Positions 1 to 5,729 of a stretch of 7,312 nucleotides of DNA are shown here, in pieces. Below the pieces are notes generated by a model. That model ran no database searches. It was not told the origin of the DNA and was given only the letters and a program-made list of their open reading frames with translations. Position 1 is the stretch's first letter. Each line of letters begins with the position of its first letter. Origin of the DNA: an uncultured Porphyromonas sp. (GTDB taxonomy: Bacteria; Bacteroidota; Bacteroidia; Bacteroidales; Porphyromonadaceae); the NCBI GenBank assembly GCA_947253195.1, contig CAMXXM010000065.1, positions 1 through 7,312 on the forward strand, given 5' to 3'. The translations under genes and the position numbers were made by a program.

Positions 1-47
1 ACACCCATAAGGTTTCGTCGGCAGCGTCAGATGTGTATAAGAGACAG
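1..47. other. Untrimmed Illumina/Nextera sequencing adapter (artefact)
   Basis: This is library adapter, not genome. Bases 29-47 are exactly the 19-bp hyperactive Tn5 mosaic end used in Nextera tagmentation (AGATGTGTATAAGAGACAG). Bases 15-28 (TCGTCGGCAGCGTC) are the Nextera Read 1 part. Bases 1-4 (ACAC) match the end of the P5 oligo, and bases 5-14 (CCATAAGGTT) sit exactly where a 10-base i5 index would be. Genuine sequence therefore begins at base 48. The adapter happens to stay open in the cytolysin frame, so automatic gene calling would add about 16 false residues to that protein. Confidence 0.97.
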
Positions 48-1779
48 GGTATGACTCAGGCTCACTGCCGAAGCATCTGGTCAGAGTCCGGGTGCCGTTT
101 GCACTTGTGACAGAGCGGAGCGAAGTGGGGATCTCCTCGATCTCCTTGGCCTCGTGGAAAAGATCAAAGAGGACCGTCGCGGAGTAGTCGTTGTATGCGT
201 TCTTCCGCGTAGTCACGGAGAGACTGTTATGGATTGCATTGAAGATCAGATCTTGGAGTCGGATGCTGTACTTACTCTCCCCGAGGTCGTCGCCGGTGAT
301 GGTTCCGGCAGAGTTGGTATTATGGAAGTGAGTGTCGATGTAGATCCTCTGATTGAGGAAGTCCTGCATAGACATTCCCTTGGGGCGATGCAGCGTGACG
401 TTGATAGTCTCGGCATTGGGCATGCTGGCCTTCTTTTGCTTATCCAGCTTGACATAGGTGCTCATCCCTAACCATACGAGACGATAGTCCTCAGAAGCAG
501 TGCCGCCTTTGGTGAGCTCGGCAGGCACAGTGAGGATGGTGTGACCCCAGACTTGGAGCTCCTCCTTATTGCCTGCGTTGGCCCGAATCTCCACGGGGCG
601 GAAGCTAAAGGACATCTCATCGCTCTCCTTGACGAAGTAACTCTCTGTGATGGGGTACTGACCGGTCTGGACAACGCGGGCAACTGAGTTGTCATCCGCA
701 TATCGGAGCGTGATGGCCACCGGGACAGCCTCGGCAGGATTGAGTTCCGTACTGAGTGCTTCCTTGAAGCCATCCCAACCCTTCTTGACAGAGAGTCCAT
801 GGTCACCCGACTTGCCGCCGGTAAAGACGTACTGAGTAAAAGACTCATCCAGAATCTTCTTGTAAGTGGATGAAAGCTCAAACTTGAAAGACGGAGCCAT
901 CACCTGCAAAGCAGCCATCAGCTCTAAGTAGTCATGGTCCGTAGAGATGAGCGCAAAGCCCATACGCCCATAAAACACATCCGAAATGTATACCGGCATG
1001 ACACCCTGCAGAGCCCCCGGAGCCGCAGAGAGCAGGTGCTGGCGATCGGGCAGATCCATGGAGACGGAGAAGAGCTTCTGCACAAACTTCACCAGCATAT
1101 GGGTCTTCAGATCCCCACTCTTGCCCTCAAAGGTGATTCCCGCCTTGACATTTTCAGTCTCAAAGCCGAGTCCCAACTTGGCACTGAATTCCTTGAGATC
1201 TTTCACCTCTGTCAGCTCAAAGGTGGTAATGGCAGAAGTGGGCAGATGTGGCGTGCCACGCCATTTCTGCATTGTCGCCGAATAGTCACTAAACCGTGGA
1301 TCCACGACCCGCTGGACAAACTTATCCACTTGCGGATTGGCAGGGACCAAATCGGGAGAGGACCAAGTGACATCACCGACTTTTTGACCCATGACAGGGA
1401 GATAGCGACCATTACTGATAGAGTTTCCCACAAGCACATTACCGGGATAGATGAGGTTGCTCATGGGATTGAAGAGTAAATATTCGTTGTAGACTGATCC
1501 GGCGCTGTACATCGTACTCCGACTGATGATTACACCGTGGAGGTCGTTCTTGGTGGTAGGCACTATGGGACCACCCTTTCCGGGATCTCCAACGATCTGA
1601 GGCTTCGGCATGGGATCATTGCCGCGGAGCATTCCTGCAGCCAATGGCAGGCTTCCGAGCTGGGTCTCCGGTGACACGGCGGGCTCACCCGGGACTTCGC
1701 TCTTGCTGCAGGAGCTAAGAGAGAGACCCAGAAAAGTCAGCCATCCACCGATGAGAAGACACGTTCGCTGTAAGTTCAT
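48..1779 (-). CDS. CDC-like (thiol-activated cytolysin family) lipoprotein, C-terminus missing
   Basis: Putative pore-forming protein of the cholesterol-dependent cytolysin-like (CDCL) group, probably lipid-anchored in the outer membrane or released. ATG at 1779; 577 codons are open to base 49 without a stop, and the real C-terminus is lost at the adapter junction. Residues 1-24 form a lipoprotein signal with lipobox L21-S-S-C24. Family landmarks in the expected order are: KFVQKLFSVSMDLP (231-244), corresponding to the CDC 'KQIFYTVS-DLP' strand; PVYISDVFYGR (262-272), corresponding to 'YVSSVAYGR'; the Gly-Gly pair G321-G322 in FTGGKSGD; and DDNSVA (362-367), corresponding to 'KDNSVA'. No Trp-rich undecapeptide (ECTGLAWEWWR-like) is visible, so classical cholesterol recognition is unlikely. 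At least 210 residues follow DNSVA, against about 130 in classical CDCs, so the C-terminal part is longer or different. Rough hand counts give about 42-55% GC per 60-base line, below the roughly 58-62% of the GH109 gene. The leader is A/T-rich with no Shine-Dalgarno. The start is supported by the signal peptide. Confidence 0.88.
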
Positions 1780-2385
1780 AGTTTTTAATAAAAAAGGGTG
1801 AAATATATAAATACTAACCTTGCCTTCATACTAACTCCGTGACTATACCATATGTAAGTCCATCGAGTTGCTATTCCGACAGTATTTCAGTCACCAATTC
1901 TACCAATTATCCCCCGTATTGCAAAATTTTGCAAAAACAAACTTGGTTTTATATTATTAGACGGCAATCTGAGCCCGGGCAGGTTCTCATTTTGATGTTC
2001 CGATGGGTGGAGGATGAGGAATATGGGGGGAGTCCGGAGAAGCGGCGGACACTCTTGTAGGGAAAGGTCGGTGTATCCGGCTCCGTACTCAATGCTGATG
2101 AAGCACTGCCGGTTTTGTTTGGGCGTCTCTCTTTGGCGTTGCTCCTCCTGCGGGAGAAGTACTTAGGACGGGGGTGGAATTTGCCCGGAGGTGGTTTGCG
2201 TGTTGTTTATCTCCCCATCCACTCCTTGATGATGAGTATGAGATCGGTCTCCTTTACTTTGTACCTCCGTTGGTGAAAGCCTTGAGACTTGCTACGAAAA
2301 TAGTCAGTGTCTCAAACAGACTCCTTTGTCCCATCCCATGCTCATCAAAGGGCGAAGAGGTCTTTTATCACCACGGACTAACAGG
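1780..2385. other. Long intergenic region, no convincing gene
   Basis: About 600 bases between the cytolysin start and the terminator of the upstream operon. The part next to the cytolysin (about 1780-1960) is strikingly AT-rich compared with the rest of the window and should hold its promoter, but I see no exact TAnnTTTG on the minus strand. The closest are TATATTTC (minus strand, 1807-1800), which would leave a leader of only about 15 bases, and TAGAATTG (minus strand, 1902-1895). A perfect 16-bp palindrome lies at 1919-1934. Two short open frames (1839-2060 and 2174-2395, plus strand) lack a recognisable domain or start context and I do not call them. The stretch about 1990-2385 holds only weak short inverted repeats. 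Confidence 0.6.
1919..1934. repeat. 16-bp perfect palindrome upstream of the cytolysin gene
   Basis: TTGCAAAATTTTGCAA is a perfect 16-bp inverted repeat with no spacer, centred about 148 bases upstream of the cytolysin start codon, in AT-rich DNA. A spacerless palindrome like this suits binding of a dimeric regulator. It could equally be a remnant of an element end, since TTTGCAAAA-type sequences occur at termini of some Bacteroidota insertion sequences. Both readings are inference. Only the symmetry is seen directly. Confidence 0.6.
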
Positions 2386-2420
2386 AAAGGGCTGACGCCG
2401 GAGAGTGGCGTCAGCCCTTT
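2386..2420 (-). terminator. Stem-loop terminator of the three-gene operon
   Basis: AAAGGGCTGACGCC (2386-2399) and GGCGTCAGCCCTTT (2407-2420) form a perfect 14-bp stem around a 7-base loop. The hairpin starts 39 bases after the stop codon of the alpha/beta hydrolase. The arm ends in TTT followed by CCTG on the minus strand, so the uridine tract is short. The hairpin is symmetric and could also stop plus-strand transcription, where CTTTCTTC follows. It separates the operon from the cytolysin gene downstream. Confidence 0.9.
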
Positions 2421-2459
2421 CTTCAATCCTTGTCGACAGGCTGTCTTGGGGCGGTAGCT

Positions 2460-3503
2460 CTAATCAACGGGGCGATCGTCCTTCGCTGCGGGGTCAAGAC
2501 CCTCTTCGGACAGCAGGTAGGGTGGGAAAGGCTCACCACCGCGCGTGAGGGGATTGGGGGTGTTGCCGAGGACCGGCTTGATGTACCTGTCGAAGGCACT
2601 GCCGGGGCTGTCGACGAAGCAATCTCGGTAGGCGGGATCATCAGCGAGGTAGGCCATCAGCCAGAGGTAGACAATGGCGCGTACGGTCGGGTAATTGGGT
2701 TCGCTCGGGATGAAGTACCAGTCGGCATGATCCATCTTCTCGACGGAGAGGAAGGCGTGCTTGGCCGGTCCTTGGAGACTGTTGTAGAAGGCAAGGGACT
2801 TCCACGGGAAGGCAATGATGTCGTAGCTGCCGGTGACGATCATCGTCGGGATCCGCAGGTGGGAGAGGTCGTCCCCGAGTCCGTCATTGGCACCGCCGCC
2901 CACTTCTGCCATCATTGGGCCGCCATTGTAGGGATTGAGGCCGATGACGGTCTTTATCTTTCCCCTCAGACCGTTGGGGTAGGGCATCATGGCGGTGTGG
3001 AGTGCTCCGGCACCACCCATCGAGTGCCCTACGAGTGCCACCGCACTGAGGTCCACATGGTCGTAGATGGGGCTGTCCGGTCGCATGCTCTCGCCTCGGA
3101 GGATCTGGTAGGCAGCCATCAGACCGGGAGGCCACTGGAATGGGCGCTTCTGGTCCAGGGCTGTGTATATGATGCAGATAAATCCGTGCGAGCTTAGTTG
3201 CTTCGGGAGCTTTTGGAGGAACTTCTGCTTGCAATTGAACCCATGCACGATGATCACGGCCGGCACTTTGCCTCTCTCCTTCAGGTCCTTGGGGTAGTAG
3301 ATGGTGGCAGGCTCCTTCTCACCGAAGTACTCCTCGTCGTAGGTGTAGTCATCGGCATACGAGGCGAAGCGTTCTTCGTCAATCTCTGCCAGCTTATCTA
3401 TCCGTGTCTTTGCCATCTCTAAGGTCTGTCCGGCTGCTTGTGTGAGGGTCGGCAGGGTGAGCAGGAGCAGATAAAGGGTTTTTCTCAGGGTGTTGTTGCT
3501 CAT
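2460..3503 (-). CDS. Secreted alpha/beta hydrolase, PET-hydrolase/chlorophyllase-like
   Basis: A 347-residue exported hydrolase, probably an esterase or lipase-like enzyme in the periplasm or outside the cell. Residues 1-24 are a Sec signal peptide (hydrophobic L10-L20, TQAA before the likely cleavage). The alpha/beta-hydrolase core shows H87-G88-F89-N90 after a beta strand (oxyanion-hole region), the nucleophile elbow G159-H-S161-M-G-G164, the acid D228 in TGSYDIIAFP, and the base H259 in MDHADWYF. The phrase around D228, followed by FYNSL (239-243) and H259, resembles the bacterial cutinase/PET-hydrolase layout (acid followed by I-A-P, then FYNSL, then H-F), which suggests the polyesterase-lipase-cutinase or dienelactone-hydrolase-like branch. 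The true substrate is unknown. Residues 300-347 are a Pro-rich tail without a recognised domain. The start overlaps the stop of the preceding gene (ATGA, 3500-3503), implying translational coupling. It is the last gene before the terminator. Confidence 0.9.
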   Translation of the reverse strand: MSNNTLRKTLYLLLLTLPTLTQAAGQTLEMAKTRIDKLAEIDEERFASYADDYTYDEEYFGEKEPATIYYPKDLKERGKVPAVIIVHGFNCKQKFLQKLPKQLSSHGFICIIYTALDQKRPFQWPPGLMAAYQILRGESMRPDSPIYDHVDLSAVALVGHSMGGAGALHTAMMPYPNGLRGKIKTVIGLNPYNGGPMMAEVGGGANDGLGDDLSHLRIPTMIVTGSYDIIAFPWKSLAFYNSLQGPAKHAFLSVEKMDHADWYFIPSEPNYPTVRAIVYLWLMAYLADDPAYRDCFVDSPGSAFDRYIKPVLGNTPNPLTRGGEPFPPYLLSEEGLDPAAKDDRPVD

Positions 3504-4429
3504 GGCTGATCCGTATTGCTCGTCTGCTCGTCTGCTCTCAGGGAGCGCACGACCCGGAGGCCGATCAGTCGACTGGGGCAGTCGGGGAGTTGCTTTCTTC
3601 TATAGTCAAGGTGGAGGGCGAGTGCCGGAGAGTGGAAGGATCCGCCCTTTGCGACCCGGTAGACCCCCTCCGAGGGTCCTCCGTAGGCGGGTGTCCGCTC
3701 TCCATACCAGTCCTCGCACCACTCCCAGACGTTTCCGGACATGTCGTATAGACCCAGCTTATTGGGGCTCTTCGTACCGACGCTGCGGGTACCATACTCC
3801 GGTCGCTTGATCATATCGGCAGGGTTGTAGAGCGGGTTCCACTCCGCATAGGCATTGGTCCGGTACCACGCATAGCGAGGGAGTGCTAGCCCGAGACCGC
3901 CTGACCACTTCGCCGTCACTTGTGTCTTGTCCGCCTCCATGGCAGCCCACATCCACTCCGCCTCCGTAGGCAGGCGATAGCCGTCTGCCTTGTCGTCTCT
4001 TGTGACCGTGTTGCCGGTGATGGTGTAGACCGGTGTCAGATTGTCGTGGAGGCTCAGCTTATTGCAGTAGTTCACCGCATCGTACCAGGAGATGCTCTCC
4101 ACCGGTCTCTTGTAAGTGTCGCTGCGGTAGATCCCCTCTCCATCGAAGCGTGCCAAGCGAGACTTGTCCGGACTGGAGTAGAAGGATGGATCCTCGCCCG
4201 TGATGAAGTGGTACTCCCTCTGCGTCACCTCGTGCGTCCCCATCAGGAAGGCCTTCACCTCCGTGGGGCGGTCCGTCCCCGGCAAGACAAATGAGCCTCC
4301 CGGGACGGGCACCATCTGACCGATGATTGCCTCGGCGGGATTGGAGATGACCCGGTAGGACTGTCCGTGGATGTCAGGGAGAGGGAGGAGCATAAGGAGA
4401 AAGAGCAGCGTCTTGTATCTCTGTCTCAT
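3500..4429 (-). CDS. Secreted formylglycine-generating-enzyme (SUMF1) fold protein
   Basis: A 309-residue exported protein of the FGE-sulfatase/SUMF1 family. Signal peptide at residues 1-22 (hydrophobic L8-L17, DIHG before Q23). Family motifs in order: VPVPGGSFVLPG (40-51), MGTHEVTQREY (63-73), RPVESISWYDAVNYCN (108-123), YRLPTEAEWMWAA (151-163), GLYDMSGNVWEWCEDWY (226-242), RVAKGGSF (258-265) and GLRVVRS (290-296). Together these span the complete fold. The Cys pair that catalyses sulfatase Cys oxidation in true FGEs lies just after the GGS motif. Here that stretch (GGSFHSPALALHLDYRRK) has no cysteine, and only C284 follows. With no sulfatase nearby, a binding or structural role, as for GldJ/GldK-type FGE-fold proteins of Bacteroidota, is more likely than enzyme activation. 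It overlaps both neighbours by 4 bases (ATGA at 4426-4429 and 3500-3503), so it is the middle gene of a translationally coupled trio. Confidence 0.92.
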   Translation of the reverse strand: MRQRYKTLLFLLMLLPLPDIHGQSYRVISNPAEAIIGQMVPVPGGSFVLPGTDRPTEVKAFLMGTHEVTQREYHFITGEDPSFYSSPDKSRLARFDGEGIYRSDTYKRPVESISWYDAVNYCNKLSLHDNLTPVYTITGNTVTRDDKADGYRLPTEAEWMWAAMEADKTQVTAKWSGGLGLALPRYAWYRTNAYAEWNPLYNPADMIKRPEYGTRSVGTKSPNKLGLYDMSGNVWEWCEDWYGERTPAYGGPSEGVYRVAKGGSFHSPALALHLDYRRKQLPDCPSRLIGLRVVRSLRADEQTSNTDQP

Positions 4430-4938
4430 GGCAGGTCGAGGGGAAGATTATCTCTGAAGTAAAAGAGGTAGAGTGCATCGACCACCAGACCGATCGCTGC
4501 AGCGATGAAAAGCCATTTCTTGGTAGTCGCCGACTCTCTTACAGCCCCCTCGTAGTCGCCCATCTGGTAGAGGCTGCGCACCTGCATCCCGTGGTAAAAG
4601 GGGATCAGTCCGATGATCGAGCAGAGGAGCGTCAGCACTATCGACTCCGTCAGCCAGGACTTCGGCATCGGCTCTGCTGAGGCACTATCCTCTGTCTCGG
4701 GAGCAGTCCTTTCGGTCAAGAGCTCCGGCTCAGCTGTATCCGTGGGGATGTCGGGCGAGGACTCGCTCTTCCGGATGAAGCCATCCAGCTCTTTCATCTC
4801 ACCGGCGGTTATCCACTCCTCCATGCCTGTAGACCACACGTAGCTCCGGCTCCTTAGCGGCAGCAGCCTGAAGATCTCCAGAGTATAGGGACCGAATTGC
4901 TCCCCTTTATCATCTATGTAGTAGTACTCCTTATCCAT
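4426..4938 (-). CDS. GYF_2 (DUF4339) - CD225/dispanin membrane protein, acidic linker
   Basis: A 170-residue membrane protein with two domains. The N-terminal GYF_2 (DUF4339) domain, residues 5-50, shows YYYIDDKGEQFGPYTL and the signature W35-x-x-G38-M39-x-x-W42; such domains are thought to bind peptides. An acidic, Ser/Pro/Glu-rich linker (57-92) follows. Next is a CD225/dispanin-type segment, residues about 94-152: a first helix SIVLTLLCSIIGLIPF, the loop VRSLYQMGDYEGAVRES with the family-typical GDYxGA, and a second helix LFIAAAIGLVVDALYLF. There is no signal peptide, so the GYF domain is expected in the cytoplasm. It is the first gene of the trio and its stop overlaps the start of the FGE-fold gene by 4 bases. 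An exact TAnnTTTG element lies about 42 bases upstream. It is a paralogue of the protein at 5017-5550 with the same domain spacing. Its precise function is unknown. Confidence 0.9.
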   Translation of the reverse strand: MDKEYYYIDDKGEQFGPYTLEIFRLLPLRSRSYVWSTGMEEWITAGEMKELDGFIRKSESSPDIPTDTAEPELLTERTAPETEDSASAEPMPKSWLTESIVLTLLCSIIGLIPFYHGMQVRSLYQMGDYEGAVRESATTKKWLFIAAAIGLVVDALYLFYFRDNLPLDLP

Positions 4939-4979
4939 AATAGGACTTTTAGTGGATTGTGACCTGCTTGGTCGGGGGG

Positions 4980-4987
4980 CAAAGGTA
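4980..4987 (-). promoter_or_regulatory. Bacteroidota -7 promoter element for the three-gene operon
   Basis: On the minus strand this reads TACCTTTG, an exact match to TAnnTTTG, followed by CCCCCC. It places a transcript start about 35 bases before the ATG at 4938. I could not find a clear TTTG -33 element at the usual spacing. GGGGC (4976-4980) and GCCCC (4996-5000) flank it as a short inverted repeat, which may be chance. Confidence 0.7.
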
Positions 4988-5016
4988 CACTATTAGCCCC
5001 TGTCTCCGTCTCTTCC

Positions 5017-5550
5017 TCAGCTATTCTCCAGCATATTGGTTAGTGAGTACAGCGCACTGCCAAAGGAAGTCAGCATCATCGCCAGGACGCCTATCAAGAT
5101 TAGTGCGAGGACCACGCTGACGATGAGGCAGTTCTTGGCCATCGAGGAGGCCAGCTCGGCTCCCTTATAGTCTCCCTCAGCGTACCTCTGGTTGCAAGTG
5201 ATCCCGAGGGCGATGCCGATCATGCCGGGGACGCTGCCACAGAGGACCGTCAGCAGGATCGACCAGACGAGGTAGTTATTCGGCTTCGCAGGCAGGTAGA
5301 TGGGTCTTGGTGCTGCCGGTATTGCCGGGGGAGCAGGGTAGGTGGGCTGCTGTGGTGCACCAGCGGTCACGCTCCCTGCCGGGCTGAGCAGGGCGTGGAT
5401 CTCCGGGATCCGGTCCGCGGTCATCCATCCCTCCATCCCTTCCCGCCAGACAAGAGTCTGCGGTGTGATTAGCCTCGGCAGCTGATCGATCGCCACCGGT
5501 CCTCGCTGCTGCCCTTCCTCGATGTAAAAGTAGTAACTATGGTCTGTCAT
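5017..5550 (-). CDS. GYF_2 (DUF4339) - CD225/dispanin membrane protein, Pro/Ala-rich linker
   Basis: A 177-residue protein with the same plan as the gene at 4426-4938. The GYF_2 (DUF4339) domain covers residues 6-52, with YYFYIEEGQQRGPV and the signature W35-R-E-G38-M39-E-G-W42 at exactly the same residue numbers as in the paralogue. The linker (56-90) is Pro/Ala-rich and uncharged, unlike the acidic one of its neighbour. The CD225-type part covers about 91-165: helix YLVWSILLTVLCGSVPGMIGIALG, loop NQRYAEGDYKGAELASSMAKN with GDYxGA, and a second helix LIVSVVLALILIGVLAMML. No signal peptide is present, so the N-terminal domain is expected in the cytoplasm. A 78-base gap containing a promoter separates it from the paralogue downstream, with no strong terminator, so partial read-through is plausible. 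It has its own -7 element at 5573-5580. The specific role is unknown. Confidence 0.9.
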   Translation of the reverse strand: MTDHSYYFYIEEGQQRGPVAIDQLPRLITPQTLVWREGMEGWMTADRIPEIHALLSPAGSVTAGAPQQPTYPAPPAIPAAPRPIYLPAKPNNYLVWSILLTVLCGSVPGMIGIALGITCNQRYAEGDYKGAELASSMAKNCLIVSVVLALILIGVLAMMLTSFGSALYSLTNMLENS

Positions 5551-5572
5551 ATCGGTATCTCTTTATGTCCCA

Positions 5573-5580
5573 CAAATGTA
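5573..5580 (-). promoter_or_regulatory. Bacteroidota -7 promoter element for the GYF_2-CD225 gene
   Basis: On the minus strand this reads TACATTTG, an exact TAnnTTTG match, 22 bases upstream of the ATG at 5550. It is preceded by TTTTTGCC on the same strand. No convincing TTTG is found at the -33 position. The leader would be about 15-20 bases with no clear Shine-Dalgarno. Confidence 0.65.
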
Positions 5581-5680
5581 GGCAAAAATGGGCGCTTTCC
5601 ATCCCTTTTCCGGGAGATAGCGAGCCCCCTTGTCTTTGCTTATACCCCCGCGAAAAGAGGTTTATATCGGACTGATTTTT

Positions 5681-5688
5681 TATATTTG
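5681..5688 (+). promoter_or_regulatory. Bacteroidota -7 promoter element for the GH109 gene
   Basis: TATATTTG, an exact TAnnTTTG match, preceded by a T-run (5676-5681) and lying 41 bases upstream of the ATG at 5730. The -33 region (around 5655-5666, GAGGTTTATA) holds only a weak TTT. The leader is AT-rich (ATAAAATAATCATCAAAG), as usual for this phylum. It is divergent from the minus-strand promoter at 5573-5580, so both promoters share the 179-base gap. Confidence 0.7.
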
Positions 5689-5729
5689 CTCTGTGCAAGG
5701 ATAAAATAATCATCAAAGCTTACGAACTT

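Noticed and set aside
154..1479. Plus-strand open frames of 105 and 181 codons across the cytolysin region
   Set aside because: They lie opposite a 577-codon minus-strand frame with a lipobox and CDC motifs, and show no domain or codon pattern of their own.
48..1779. Reading the cytolysin as a classical cholesterol-dependent toxin
   Set aside because: The conserved undecapeptide is not seen in 577 residues, so CDC-like is the safer call.
2032..2050. GTCCG/CGGAC inverted repeat with a 9-base loop
   Set aside because: Only 5 bp, no T-run and no gene end beside it; expected by chance.
2282..2315. TTGAGAC/GTCTCAA inverted repeat with a 20-base loop
   Set aside because: Arms are short and the loop long, with no associated gene or promoter signal.
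1839..2395. Two 73-codon plus-strand frames (1839-2060 and 2174-2395) in the intergenic region
   Set aside because: No domain, no promoter or leader of the local type, and the second ends inside the terminator stem.
2430..3197. Plus-strand open frame of 255 codons
   Set aside because: It is antisense to the alpha/beta hydrolase, whose catalytic triad and signal peptide are clear. The plus-strand product has low-complexity Val/Gly-rich content typical of antisense frames in GC-rich genes.
3500..4429. Naming the FGE-fold protein a sulfatase-activating enzyme
   Set aside because: The catalytic cysteine pair is absent and no sulfatase gene is in the window.
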